From Tricholomella constricta (taxonomy: Eukaryota; Basidiomycota; Agaricomycetes; Agaricales; Lyophyllaceae): a stretch of 64,000 nt of DNA. Where the stretch lies: NCBI GenBank assembly GCA_013368375.1, contig JAACJP010000063.1, positions 1 through 64,000 on the forward strand, read 5' to 3'. Every line of letters starts with the position of its first letter. The first letter of the stretch is position 1. Of this stretch, positions 44,360 to 55,989 are shown piece after piece. The translations under genes were made by a program, and so were the position numbers. The notes beneath the pieces were generated by a model that made no database searches, was not told where the DNA came from, and saw nothing but the letters and a program-made list of their open reading frames with translations.

Positions 44360-45450
44360 AGTACAGCCACCGATCAGTCCGTCCCCACCGCGCCACGCCC
44401 AAAGCATCCACCTCTCATTTCACACCATTCCAGGACGGAACACATCAATCACGACCACGATTGCAATTAGCGGATAAGCAGATCTGCTCTCAAAGATTCC
44501 GCAGAAATTATGACCCCGGTGCACGTGTGTTCTACCTTCTCGAAAAGTACGTCTCACTCTGGTTCTGAGCTCGTTCTATAATTCACGAGGATAATCAAGC
44601 GCTCGCACGACAACAATTCAGACGGCAAAACTGTTCGAGGATGCATTTTCCATCGTGAGCTTTCTAGTAATCTTTCATGTTTGACAGGCAGGTACCGGTT
44701 GGTGGGCGAGAGCGTTGTTGAGAATGTAAGTACAAACTCATTGCTGCGTCCCACTTCGTTTCAAGGCTTCCCTTTACGAATACTTTACGTTACCTCACTC
44801 GTCTCGTAGATTGTAGGTAACCCGTCGACAATCAAGCACAATAGACGTGCGTTCGTTCACTTCACTTTCCTTTCACTCTGACTAATTCAACCCCGTTCCA
44901 CTCGCAGCTCTCAGCATCGCCGCCGCTCCCATTCGACGGCTCAATCACCTTGAAGACGAAGGGTAAGCTGTGCGACTCTACCTTGACTCCCGATTGGTGG
45001 TCACGAACTGATATATTACCAAACAGCCACCGCGACATGATCTACTCCACATCGTGTGTGTGCATTGCGCTAAGAAGTACTAGACACTACTGGCAAGCAT
45101 TGATCTGACGGCGATTCGTGGACGACAGACTATGTAATTGGACCTTTTCGATGAGGATATCGTTTCTTGGTGCGTACTGCCTCCCCTCGTGTCGAACCTT
45201 GACATTAAACTCTCGTTCGACATTATCTGACCAACGCTTCGCTTCACAGCTTTTCCCTGCACAAGCCATTCTGTCGCTTGGGCTCAAATGCTCTGTTGAC
45301 GACGGTATTCAGCGCATGTTCACAGCGGTCGATACTCTTGCTCTGCATCCTCTCTTAGGTTTGGGCTTTGCGTTTGCAGCCATCGACCCACATTCACAAG
45401 TTCGCCATCGACGTGTATACTCCGACGATTATTGAAGTCGATCATGCACA
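44360..45450 (+). repeat. Family W motif followed by gene-fragment family Z, copy 4
   Basis: GTACAGCCACCGATCAGTCC at 44,361 is a minimal family W start. 44,410-44,970 is the family Z copy that pairs with 10,300-10,860. In this copy one exon-like block reads QDGTHQSRPRLQLADKQIC and another NYDPGARVFYLLEK, ending at a GTACGT splice-like site. 45,100-45,430 continues with a frame (QRMFTAVDTLALHPLLGLGF) that I cannot identify. Confidence 0.55.
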
Positions 45451-45719
45451 ACTGTTCCACTTATGGTGATATGGACTCGACCAATTTTCGGTATGTTCTT
45501 ATTTCATCGTTTTTCTCCGTTCAAACCTTGCCTAACTCACCTCCTTGATCACCGCCCTTTATTCCTCCACACGCAATCTTCATGCAACTTTCCCGTCGCG
45601 ATACAGGTTGAACGAAACACGACTATCCGCTTCATCACCTTTGATCCTGGTTCTTAACTAGTGCGTCGAAGTTTAGTTTACTTCCCAGATCGCCAGGCCA
45701 CTGTTTCCTTCACTTAACC

Positions 45720-46400
45720 ACATAGATTCAGTCGACGCAGGTTAGGAATAGTAGTTGAAACCATAGGCGGGAGACGATATTTGACGATATTGAACTGCTC
45801 GCCCGCCACACGCGTGCGCTCGTCCTCCTTGGTGCATAACCCCGCACGGTGCCCGAACAAGCCCATCTGCAAGCCAGGCATCCTGATCGCGCCCTTCTGC
45901 ACCGTTGAAAAGTTCTATGACATCCACCGTAGTCAGTAACACGTACACACTGTCATAAATCACACAGATACCGGCTTGTGTTGTACAACCATAAATACAT
46001 CGCATCTCGCCATTTCTTCGCCCCTGCGTGTGTCGTAAAAATTGACGTCGATTTGTTCGAGTGTCGAGCAGAGGCAAGGCCACGTAATCGATGTCAGTCT
46101 GAAGAGACGTGTAGATACAGTCCATTGGAGTGCGCGTCTTGAGTGTCCGAGCCCCCTGCCGATCTTTATGTGCAACATTAGCGCGTGGTCGCTGTCAAGA
46201 AGGTCGTATAGCAGCCATTGAAATTAATCGACCACTGGATAAGACAAGAGATAGCTAGACGAAATCGGAGCATGGCCAAGGTAAGGCTTACCTGTGCCCA
46301 GTAGGTGACGCTCTCCAGACTCGAAAGTCGGCACAAATCCACGCCCGGGCGTAGCTCTCTCTTCGCGCTGCATGTCAGGCTTAACACATCTAAATTGACT
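45720..46400 (-). pseudogene. Unidentified gene fragment family V, copy 2
   Basis: Minus-strand partner of 31,190-31,620 (see copy 1). This copy has fewer stops: one frame reads TPIDCIYTSLQTDIDY-like text near 46,090-46,125 and MRCIYGCTTQAGICVIYDSVYV near 45,935-46,010, and ends in KYRLPPMVSTTIPNLRRL near 45,725-45,785. Splice-like GTAAGC...TAG pairs lie near 46,285. No known domain. Confidence 0.5.
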
Positions 46401-47560
46401 CACCTCGAGGATCTCACCTTAAATCCCGTCGTCCGCCAATGGCTATCAGGGCTGTAGGTATATGCAAAGTCTGTGAAAAAAAAAAGAGATGAGTACATCG
46501 CGTCTCGGCGAAGCACTGAACTCACCCTTGTCCTCGTGCAGGGGCGTTCAACGGACAGAGGCAGGTGCAAAGGCTGCATGGTAAGAGATCAAGATATCAG
46601 TCAATTGAATGCAAAGACGGCACCAGGTCGCTTACTTTGAGTACATGAGTGGTCGAATGGAGGGGCGAACGGGGCACAGATGTCTCAGCCGTGATTTGCT
46701 CTGAATTACTGATGTCGGTTTCGAATGAGCAGAGCAGAGAGAGGCAGGAAGGTGAGAAATAAACGCAAGACGCGCGAGATGGGCGACTTATGGGTATGGT
46801 ACACGAGGCGGTGATCTTTCTGCGGCCCGCAGGCTGAGGCCGTATGAATAAATCGATTTCGATCACTAGACGGCAGAAGAAGCATGGTAAGGGGATGAGG
46901 GGGTGAGGGACAGACGAAGAATCGACGCACATATTCACCATTCGCTCTTTCTACAACACCCGTGAGCAAGCCGCACTGCCCCCCCTCGCTACTGCCTGCT
47001 CCTCCTTAATGTCTCTACCTTCCGCCTCTTCCTCCTTCCCCTCTGACTCCGCCTTCCCAACCTTGACCTCCTCTCCCAGAAGCTGATGTGGCAAAGGTTC
47101 CGATATTGCACCTGCGAGGCCATGGTCTTTGTGTAGTATGTGATGGCTTGGTGCAGTTGGGAGAGGTGAAGCGAGAGGCGACCCGCGTTGAAGAGGAAGA
47201 AGATGCCTGCAAGTGGGACGGATCGGTGTGGTGTGGTGTGTGGTGTTGGTAAAAGTGGTATTGGTCGACAACGAGAGGAATGATAAACGAGCGAATCATG
47301 AGAACGGACATAGGCGACGGGGCATCAAAAGGGAATGAAAATGGTTGACGCACGGAGCATAGCACATCAAATGTGGCCGCGCCAGGGCTAAAACGCGAGA
47401 TGAATGATATGAACAGAATCAGCGGTCAAATTCTGGCTGGATATCTCTACTCCGAAACTCTGACTGTAAATTCAGCCATCCGTCGATTGCTGCAGCGCCT
47501 GATTGTTGTACGTGTTATTGCAGATGGGTCGGGCACAGTATCTTCAGCGTTGAGGCCTGA
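46400..47560. other. No identifiable gene
   Basis: Minus strand 46,950-47,365 is open but Ser/Thr- and Gly-rich. The sequence at 47,455-47,535 (AACTCTGACTGTAAATTCAGCCATCCGTCGATTGCTGCAGCGCCTGATT) resembles 42,725-42,780. Confidence 0.35.
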
Positions 47561-47566
47561 GGGGCG

Positions 47567-47720
47567 GGCAGATGGCAAGTGAGCCGTCGAAGAACGGATC
47601 GTCCAGATCCTCGTCGTGTTATTATGGGCCATCGTCGATGACGATGGGCTTGGGCGCATCATAGGCCTTGTTGTCGGTGGAGGGAACTTCATCGTCATGG
47701 TCGATGTCGAACCCAGAACG
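47567..47720 (-). repeat. Acidic-protein gene fragment, copy 2
   Basis: Partner of 4,860-5,040. In this copy STDNKAYDAPKPIVIDDGP is still readable before tandem stops. Confidence 0.55.
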
Positions 47721-47894
47721 CGTAGCCGTCGCCGCTGTCGTCGGCGTGCCATCTAGGAGACGTCCAGTGCGATGTCTTCATCAGGCCGCTGCATAGATGA
47801 AGGTTAGCAGATGAATAACGATCCAACACATGCCGATGATACACACAGGAACTCGGTACCCAATGCCAACCTCCTATTGCCACAAAGATCAAAG

Positions 47895-47915
47895 GGCACC
47901 CTCAGTGCGGGCGCC
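47895..47915 (+). repeat. Dispersed palindrome, one arm mutated (CAGTGCGGG)
   Basis: A in the right arm is replaced by C. Followed by TGAGTGACTAGGGGGATAA near 47,972-47,992. Confidence 0.8.
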
Positions 47916-48092
47916 CTGAAAGCCCAAACCCTCAGAAAAGGTGATGCATATGGCACCGAGCTTTCAAACACTACTGAGTGACTAGGGGGATAAAAGTTAC
48001 GATTAATATTACAGAGCACATGGAAAAAGTACTTACCGCGTTCGGTGATAGTGGTTGGAAGGAAGTAAGAAAAAGAAAAACCGAGTTGTGGG

Positions 48093-48113
48093 GGCACCCT
48101 CAGTGAGGGTGCC
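48093..48113 (+). repeat. Dispersed CCCTCAGTGAGGG palindrome
   Basis: Separated by only four bases from the family W start at 48,117. Confidence 0.85.
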
Positions 48114-48116
48114 TGC

Positions 48117-48420
48117 TGTACAGCCACCGATCAGTCACTGTGACGTGCCACGCAGGCAACTCGGCCCTCATTCAACCAAATTCTAACGACGCTGCCGCAA
48201 TCCTCGCCGTCCGCTGTGCCTTTGGTGGGTCTGACTCTGACATAATCGACGTACAGAAATCTAATTCCCTCCTATCCCTCACAGAATTTCGACTTGAATA
48301 GAATAAGAATTTTGCTGCGCCGCGCATACCAAAGAGCAGATGTCGCTGCACGCCTATGCCTCAAACAACGCAGAATATGCCCTCTACACGATGGGTTTGA
48401 CAATGGGTACTATGAGCGAA
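48117..48420 (+). repeat. Gene-fragment family W, copy 3
   Basis: TGTACAGCCACCGATCAGTC, then CCTCGCCGTCCGCTGTGCCTTTGG, a splice-like interval ending CCTCACAG, then AATTTCGACTTGAATAGAATAAGAAT: parallel to 34.5 and 58.76 kb. Confidence 0.6.
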
Positions 48421-48939
48421 TGAGGATCGGGGTGAGGGGGCGTCGGGTTGGCTGCGGGGCTGGTACTAGCATCTGGCTCTGGATGCGGTGGGTCGTTGTC
48501 TTATTTCAATCGGGACGGGCTGCTTATGAGGATTTACATTCTACGCTTGTTCTTTGCAGGAAAGAGGCTGGCGGACATGCTGGGTGGCATTGCTGCGCTG
48601 CGGCTGGTCTTGCACACCAAGATTGGCAAGGCCATCAATCGCAGATTGGTGTTCAATTTGCACCGCTGCTGCTCCCCAACGCGACAAAAAAACTATGCTG
48701 CGTCTTCAAGGAGCTCGCCTGCACGCCCCACCGTCGATCTCCCCATGTCGCCATCGCCCACCACCACAAGCAGCACCAGCACTAGCTCGCGCCCCCCTAA
48801 CTCAAGTCAACTGCAAGTTCCCCGCCTTCCTATTCGCGTCAGCATTTCACGCGCACGCCACCATCCTCTGCCTCCTCGCCGTTCATCCTTACCCACAGCT
48901 GCACCCCTCCCTCCGAGTTCTCGTCTCTACGTCGGTGGT

Positions 48940-50180
48940 GTGATCGTCGATAGATACGGAGGGGCGGTAAAGGAAAAGGAGGGAAGGGCAGGAGGTGGAT
49001 ACGAGTTTGGGGCCGGACGGCGGGGTGGGCAGTGTGCTGTGGGATACGACTGCAACCCCAGGCCGGCGGATCAGGATGGCGGGGAGGGCGCTCCGGTGGG
49101 GGTCGGGGATGCGCTCTTGGGTGACTGGCGCGGAGGGGATGAGGTGGGGTGGTTGAAAGCGAGGGCGATGGCGATCGCTATGTTGGCTGGGCTGGGGATA
49201 GGGCGGAATGACGATCACGGCTGGTGCTTGGGATGGGCATGGGCATCAGGATCGGGGTTGGGGAGTGTAGGACGAGGACACCAAGCACGCCATTGTGCTC
49301 AAGCAGTACGAGGTGGCGACAGGCAGGGGGTATGCCGGGATAGCACCGGTACCATCACTACACCCCATCACCACTCACTAGCGGCAGCAGCAGCCAGACC
49401 AGCCGGTGCTGGCACCTCCACCACCGCGACCGCGGACTTCGTGCACGGACGACAGTGGCGCTGCCCTGGCGTTGCACACTGCATCGAATCGTGGGCTTAT
49501 CAAGACTCGAACGAACAACTTGCGGCGACCTAGGCGGGGAGGGAAGGGCTGCAAACGGAGAGCTATATTCTGTACTGGACTGTATAATACGAGAGGTAAG
49601 TGAATCTTTAGGTAGAGACGAGCTATTGAACTGTGGTTTATTGCACAGAACTATTGAACAAATTGAGCAGTGACTGCGACGCACGACGGGCCCAAGGCTC
49701 ATGGGACTCAGGGCTGCGTCGTCTCGAGTCATCGCAAGAGGGAAGCTGAGTGCATCTGAAGGTTCAGTGGCAATTGGCAGGGGCGAGGGGTAGGGATACA
49801 TAGGAAATGGATATCTACTGGTCAGTACAATCATAGTCATCTGAATATAAACGAAGTGCACTATTACCGCGACGTGGATGGAAAAAGAAATTCGATATTT
49901 GAGTTGAGCGTTGGAGGGCATTTCAACAAGTAACACGAGGACCCCAGCATACACTTTTCAATGCCTGATATGACAGAAATGCAAGAAGGTCCAGGGTACA
50001 CGGCACCCTCAGTGAGGGTGCCGTGCAAGTGAAAATGAGATCAGGAAAATAATTAAGCTGGTAGACCACATTTTAAGCAGTGTAATTACATTGTTTGAGC
50101 ACAGAATGTCATCAGGAGTAACACTTATTCAAATTGGATAAGTTCTCAGTAGTAGTAGTTGAAAGGAAATAAAGAAAAGC
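48940..50180. repeat. Right part of the segmental duplication (partner 36.20-37.61 kb)
   Basis: Carries a family X copy (48,948-49,260) and then the same order of blocks as 36.5-37.6 kb. Divergence is visible but gaps are few, so this is one of the younger duplications here. A 361-codon plus-strand frame (48,448-49,533) runs through it but is biased Gly/Arg/Ser and not conserved in the partner. Confidence 0.7.
50002..50022 (+). repeat. Dispersed CCCTCAGTGAGGG palindrome
   Basis: Part of the 37/50-kb segmental duplication, followed by CGTGCAAGTGAAAATGAGAT as at 37,442. Confidence 0.88.
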
Positions 50181-50183
50181 CGC

Positions 50184-50950
50184 TCTCGGTGGTCATTTGT
50201 CCACCTCCGAAAGTCACTTACATTGCACTACATGTCTTGCAGCAGAGCTCGTGATTAGACAGCGAGGGCATGTATTATAACCGTGTGAAGGAACTGGGAG
50301 GACGAGGTACTTGGGGGCGGACTGCAATGGCAAAGTACAGTGCGGTGGTGGGGCAGAATTGGCAGGAGGCGGTGGCCGGCAATTGCCGAGGCGCCCGCGC
50401 GCCAGGTCACAAAGATCCCTGACGTGTTTCAACATTTCAGCCGCGCCGCCTCCAGAAAATTCAGGACGAAGGCAGATCCAAATTGCGCAGCGCGCGCACA
50501 AATTTCTGTGGGTGGCGCAGTTGTAGTAAATATTTTAGAAATTGAAAACCGCCCCGAGCGGACTTTTGGCACAGCCACATCAGCCACCCACCCGAACCCG
50601 CCACACAAAATTGTCTCTAGCTCACTCAATTCTTCACCGATTTTCTTATAAAAAAGTGCGCGCGCCATCGAATGTATATACAAACGTCTTCCGATACCAA
50701 GATCTTGGATGTGGAAGCGTTGAAGACACTCAATAGTATACTTTCCCACGCTTTTGCCCCTCTTTTCGGTGGTCCATAGCACCCCCGAAAATACATATCT
50801 CGTCAAATGGATTAGTGCGCGCGCTAGAGGAGATGTAAAAGTATATATTTTACTCTTGGTTTGACTCCGATTGCTTGTTTCAATCTTGAGAAAAATCGGG
50901 TCCAAAAACTGAATGGATAACGGGTCGTTATCCACCCCACCAATGACTAG
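50184..50950 (+). mobile_element. Helitron-like non-autonomous element, copy D
   Basis: Starts TCTCGGTGGTCATTTGTCCACC. Ends GGATAACGGGTCGTTATCC, ACCCCACCAATGACTAG; next base G. Minus-strand reading open for 168 codons (50,429-50,935). It is followed immediately by palindrome array 2. Confidence 0.5.
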
Positions 50951-51385
50951 GGTGTGCCTGTGCCTGCAATTTACATTTCATTTGCACATGTGTACATGGC
51001 ACCCTCAGTGAGGGTGTACCCATGCCTGCAATTTGCATTTTATTTGGACATGTGTACATGGCACCCTCAGTTAGGGTGTGCCCATGCCTGCAATTTGGAC
51101 ATGTTCACAAATGTGTGGAGAATGGTAGATGGAACGATGTGCACGGCACCCTCAGTGAGGGTGTGCCCGTGCCTGCAAGTTGCATTTTATTTGCACATGT
51201 GTACATGGCACCCTCAGTAAGGGTGTGCCCATACCCGCAATTTGCATTTGATTTGGACATGCATGCATGGCACCCTCAGTGAGGGTGTGCCCATGTTCGC
51301 AATTTGGACATGTCCCCAAACATGTGGAGAATGGTATATAAAAAGATGTGCACCTCAGTGAGGGTGCGCCGCTGTCTGCCAAACT
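50951..51385. repeat. CCCTCAGTGAGGG palindrome array 2
   Basis: Palindromes at about 50,998, 51,060 (one mismatch, CAGTTAGGG), 51,145, 51,207 (CAGTAAGGG) and 51,269, with partial sites at 50,950 and 51,352. Same spacers as array 1. Confidence 0.9.
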
Positions 51386-51409
51386 AACCCAGGATCACAC
51401 CATGGGCTT

Positions 51410-51675
51410 GGGGCATAGGCTGCACAGGCTGGGGACTTCGGGCATGGGCTCGAGGCTGCGGGGCTTCGGGTTCTGTGCACGTGATTGGGGCTTCGGGCTT
51501 TGTAGCCAACTAAAATTTATTCTAATTCTATTTGGGAACAAGCTCTTGGGGCACGAGCTGGGGGCTTCAGGCATGGGCTTGTGCGGGGCTTCGGGTTTTG
51601 AGCACGTGATGGGGGCTTCGGGCTTTTTGAGGCTTCGGGCTTTGGGCACAGGCTCGGGGCTTCGGGCTCGGCCGC
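51410..51675. repeat. G-rich GGGCTTCGGG array 2
   Basis: Same units as array 1, interrupted by an AT-rich insertion (TAGCCAACTAAAATTTATTCTAATTC, 51,502-51,530); array 3 carries a related insertion (63,485-63,530, GTAGCCAGCCAATATCG). Confidence 0.88.
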
Positions 51676-51960
51676 TCCACTGCAATAGCAGCATCAGATC
51701 TCTGCGAGATCTTTGTCGATCTGCATGAAGGTGAAGCAACTCACTTAAGACTGTATATATGTTCTCGAAGGTCTCCATAATTTGCCAAGGTCTTTACAGA
51801 AGAACTGTGCATTGTTGAGTTGAGGTTAGATTCTCATTTATTTACATTGAGCTCATCCGGCTGTTTACTGGCCCGTTTAGTGCACTCGCAGGAGCAGCGC
51901 ATGTCACTTCTGCGATTCGTGACCATCCACCGCTGCTTTGTATTTGTTTCCCAGTTTATC
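51676..51960. repeat. Conserved tail of the composite module, copy 2
   Basis: Matches 40,450-40,620 and, more extensively, 63,680-63,930 (CATTGAGCTCATCCGGCTGTTTACTGGCCCGTTTAGTGCA, GGAGCAGCGCATGT, CCACCGCTGCTTTGTATTT). Confidence 0.85.
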
Positions 51961-53745
51961 TGTCAAAAAGAGACAACATCCGAATGTACGGCCCTTGAAT
52001 CCACGTCATCCTTCATCTCCTTCAATGGACCTGCAATAAGGTTTTGAATTTTTAGATGAACGGCCGTCAAGAAACATGGAAACTGGAGCATATATGTCAA
52101 GTTGAAAACAAGCTACGGTACATTTCAAAAAGCAACAATTTTTCCGGACAAGGACGGACTGAAATCGTAACTCATGCCCCTCAAGAAAGCTAGGCGACAT
52201 GTACGACGCCACGACGCCTCCGACGCTTTGAAGCATGGTCACCTGCACATTGGAGCCCAATAACCTGACAGACCCCTATCAAGCTTCGGATTCCCCTCCC
52301 GAGGCTACCGTACCCAAGTGCATTGTAATCGCGCCTGCTCCCTCCTTCATAATGACACGTAGCCAGTAGGATGCCCATGATACCGTGAATAACGACTCAC
52401 CTCCTGTGTAGTGTAATTTTTCGGATACAGTTCAGATTCCCGCCCCTTCCATCCCCGCCGCGTGCGCCGTCAGTTGCTAAGCAAGGTTCTCTCGCAAAGC
52501 ATTCCAGGTTCAGTGTGCATGTGCGGAGGGGCACGGCGGCGGTGGCTGCGTGGATACCTTAGCTTTCGTCAATCCAGATAGAGCTGTAGCATGCACCGTC
52601 GAGCCCAGTATCGAGTGCGAACGGCTTGTGTGTGTGGAGGTACCAGGCGACAGCGGCTGTGGAAGACGTCGTACTTTTTGGTCAACCCCGTAGCATATAT
52701 ATAGTCTCAAAAAAACCTTTGACCCCGTACCGTCATGGACATGCCCTCAAGCCCTTCTGACAAGCCGAAAGCCTTTCGTTGAGGTTAGAGAGTGCGTCAG
52801 AGTGTGTTCGGTGGTAGACGGATCACATAGCGTGAGTCAAATAAGAATGACGACAATTTTGAGCTCACCTTGCTTCTTGAAAGCTATCAGCAAGATGTTA
52901 GATGTTGGGCGCGTACGTGTACGGTGCACAGGCGGAGCGGCCGCGGTCGCAGCTGTGTAGTGTAGCAGACAAAGTCGATTTGGCGCCATCGATTGCGGAT
53001 CGGCGTCTTGTGCAAGGTCGGGCAGAGGCTTTTCACTAATCTGTGCTCGTTGTTTTGCCGCAATTGCATGTACATCTAAGTCTCCACAGTCAGCGCCCCG
53101 TCGACATCCCACAACCCGCCGACCCCAGCGCCACTGCCCACGACCCTTGATCTCGCGACATTCCCTGCTCCATGTTCCTTCGCCCGCGGCCGCCCCCCTC
53201 CCCGCACCAAAGGCCCACAGCATCCTATCGCCGCCCTCCAAGCACGGCCTCATCCTGTACAAATCAGTTGCACCCACGCTGCCCTCTCTCCGTGTCTGAT
53301 CGGCCCCTGCTGCGTGGACGCATGCCATGTATCCCTGTTTCTGCATGGTCGGCGGCGGTGGTTTGCAGTCGCGATGGCGGTGGTAGAGGTGCCGGCGTGG
53401 GCTGGTGGTGTCGTTGCTGCTGCTGCCGATTGTGATGTTGAAGGAAGTGACGGTACTGCCGCGTGTGCACAACTGGGCGCCGGCATCGAAACCGCAGGCG
53501 AGGGCCACGGGTACAGGATGCCAGTGTGGAGGTAGTGGCTTGATGCTCATGGTGGTGGGCGCGGTTGTGACAATAGAAGGGACCACGGGGGCGGCGAAGG
53601 GGACCGGTGGACGATTAGTGTCGACGAAGGATGCCCAAAGGGCGGCGCAGGCAGGGTGGCATTCAAATAACGCGAGAGTTGGTCACGGCGGGGGCAAAGT
53701 GCAACGGCTATAGTCGAGGGTAAGACTGTCGTCAAGATGGAGAGG
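51960..53745. other. No identifiable gene
   Basis: Mixed-composition sequence. The minus-strand frame 52,837-53,586 (249 codons) is Pro/Thr/His-rich at first and shows no domain. A block near 53,540-53,600 resembles the family Y GTGGTGGGCGC...GTGACA context. Confidence 0.35.
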
Positions 53746-53749
53746 CGAT

Positions 53750-54170
53750 GGTGAAGCCAATTTCTTTACGACGCCGGTGAGCTCGCGCCATGTGCCTTCA
53801 GTGTCGAAGATGAGGGTCTGGCCTCCCAATTCCTGCAGGGCATGATCAGCAAGAAAGATGGCGTGGACACAGCAATGACGCACCCTTTTGTCCTAAATTC
53901 CTGGCTAACCTGTGTGACCTCCTTTGCAAACTGGCCGAGCATGTCCACCATGGCGTTGATGTCATCCTTGAGCTGAATAATGACAATGCCCTGGACAGAG
54001 ACCATGATTTTCTGGCTAAGATCGCCATGGGCTACGGCATCGCAGCCACGGGTGACGTCCTGGACCTGGTCATTAAGCGGCTAAAGTCCCTGGACCTGCT
54101 CGCGGAGGGGCGTGAGCTCCTGGACCTTGGAGCGCAAATATATGATCTCGTCATGCTCGCAAATGAAGGT
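53750..54170 (-). pseudogene. Group III hybrid histidine kinase (NIK1/Os-1 type) HAMP-region pseudogene
   Basis: Parent proteins are cytosolic osmosensing and fungicide-target histidine kinases with five or more tandem HAMP modules upstream of the kinase core, acting above the HOG pathway. Minus strand: a coiled-coil-like IIYLRSKVQELTPLREQVQG, an in-frame TAG, then AVAHGDLSQKIMVSVQG, INAMVDMLGQFAKEVTQVSQE, a 51-bp intron (about 53,825-53,876, GTGCGT...CTGCAG), and LGGQTLIFDTEGTWRELTG followed by VVKKLA. This is exactly one HAMP repeat unit plus its linker. One base is missing at the exon joint (before LGGQ), giving a frameshift. No kinase, ATPase or receiver domain is present nearby, so only a short piece was duplicated. 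Confidence 0.8.
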
Positions 54171-55130
54171 GGAAAGAGGTGGAGGCGGAGAGGGAGGTGC
54201 GGCGGGGCTGGAGCGGTGTGATAGAAAGAGTCGAGTGAGAAAGACATATCCAACGTGTCGTAAACGCTGTCAAACCTCAAGACGAGAGGATTAGAAAAGC
54301 AATTTGGAGATGCTAATCGTCGAGGATCCATATGCCGGACGAGCCCGCATGTCTACTGCAAGGTCCGCATGACCTCGATGTACCTCGAGCACTGAATCTT
54401 TGAGCAACATTCATCCAGACAGCGCGCTGGGGACGTCCGACATACCTCCAAAACATCCTGATAACGAGCGCCTTGCGATCTGCCATCGTCGTTACCCGAT
54501 TTGCCTGGAATGCACACATGGACACAAAAAACAGAGAACACTTGATCGAAAGAACGCACGTTGTCAGCAACTGACCCAGCGAACGCAGCACTCCGCGCGG
54601 GGGGCTCCAGATTGTACAGAAATGAAGATATTAGGAAGGTATGGGACGCGAAGTTGGCAAAGGATCGAAAGACAGTCACATCATTTATTCGCAGCGAGGT
54701 TGGGTTTAGGTGCTCGTCGTCGAGGCGTAAGTTTCTGGAGTGACAAAGGTCCCCCTTCTCCACGCCGTCATTACGCCGTCATTGGGGTGATCACGTACAC
54801 CCTGCTCCAGCAGCGGATGCCGCCCCCGCACCAACCGTGAATGGCTCTCGGTGGGTTCAACTGCAGGTGGTACGCAATGCCCTGCCCGGCACCTCAAAGT
54901 CCATGCCCATGTTCGTGCGTGCCAGCTACAACGATCATTGCGCCCAGACAAGCAGTCGAGTCGGTACCATCACGCGGTGGGAATTGGGTAGATGGGCTCT
55001 CCCCACATATCATCCCAGTCGATCCACTACCCCTCATCAGAATCATGCGGGTACGCGACATGGAGCACTACACGATACGTCAATTCAATCCCTGTATCGA
55101 AAAAAAGGAAAAATAAACTAACTATTCGCA
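54171..55130. other. No identifiable gene
   Basis: Both strands have frames of up to 146 codons without domains. Upstream exons of the histidine kinase were looked for on the minus strand and not found. Confidence 0.35.
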
Positions 55131-55139
55131 CACTTCCTG

Positions 55140-55600
55140 ATCCTACCCCGACTCTCATCTGTTCTGCCGCATAGGCTGCAGTGTCAGTGTGCGCGTAGCT
55201 GCGGTGGGGCCTGCTGCTGCTGACGTCGTCGTCGTCGTCGTGGCCCGCGGGGATGGCAATTTCGAACTTGGTGGTTGTATAGGTAGTTGTGAAGGCGCTA
55301 CAGATAACAAACACCGTTGACGTTAGCATCAGCAAGAGAAACAATGCAGCACGACGAGAGAACGCACCTTGCTCGTGCGCTGTGCGGTTGCGAGTTCTGG
55401 TGCGGGTGTGCTGCAAGCGACAACGACAGCCTCCTGCGGCGCCTTTGAGCTGAATCCAGCGCTTACGCATCCAGGGAGGAATCCTATGCTCCGTCTCCCT
55501 GTCCGTATCCTTGTCTGAGCATGGGGCTGCAACGCAACGTGGAAAGTCGGCGGGGGAGGACACCCAGCCAAGACAAAAACGAACCTCTTCGATGCCGTAT
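55140..55600 (-). pseudogene. Duplicated unidentified gene fragment, minus-strand copy
   Basis: Partner of 21,690-22,130. The exon before the intron reads PPWMRKRWIQLKGAA then a Thr/Arg-rich stretch ending HEQG; after the intron (about 55,297-55,366) the frame reads AFTTTYTTTKFEIAIPAG. An Asp run is encoded by the GTCGTCGTCGTCGTC tract at 55,227-55,241. Confidence 0.55.
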
Positions 55601-55989
55601 CACATCCTCGTCTGTCCACATCCCCAGCCCGCGCTCGAGCTCTTCCCGTTCATCTCCACCAGGTCCACAGCTATGTTCTCCATCTTCCCCTTCCCCTAAG
55701 ACCGAGAGAATTTATGAAATGCTTTCATCGTACAATGTGGGTGGACTCACAGATCAATGCTAATGGTGTTCCGTTCGCGCGTCTAGCTCGAATCGCATCT
55801 GTCCTCCTCCTCCTCCTCTGCACCACCCTTCTTTTTCTTCTTCTCGTCCACGACGAACTTGTACTCTTGGGGTCTCCCGTCATGATGATGGCCACGGGTT
55901 TCGTGTTATGCGTGGTATGTAGCGTGCCGGTCTCGTGGTTCTTCATCTGCTCCGCCTTGCCGTGATTCCCGCCTCCTCCGCAACTCTGT

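Noticed and set aside
48448..49533. 361-codon plus-strand frame
   Set aside because: Gly/Arg/Ser-biased, crosses the border of a repeated block, and is not conserved in the partner copy at 36 kb.
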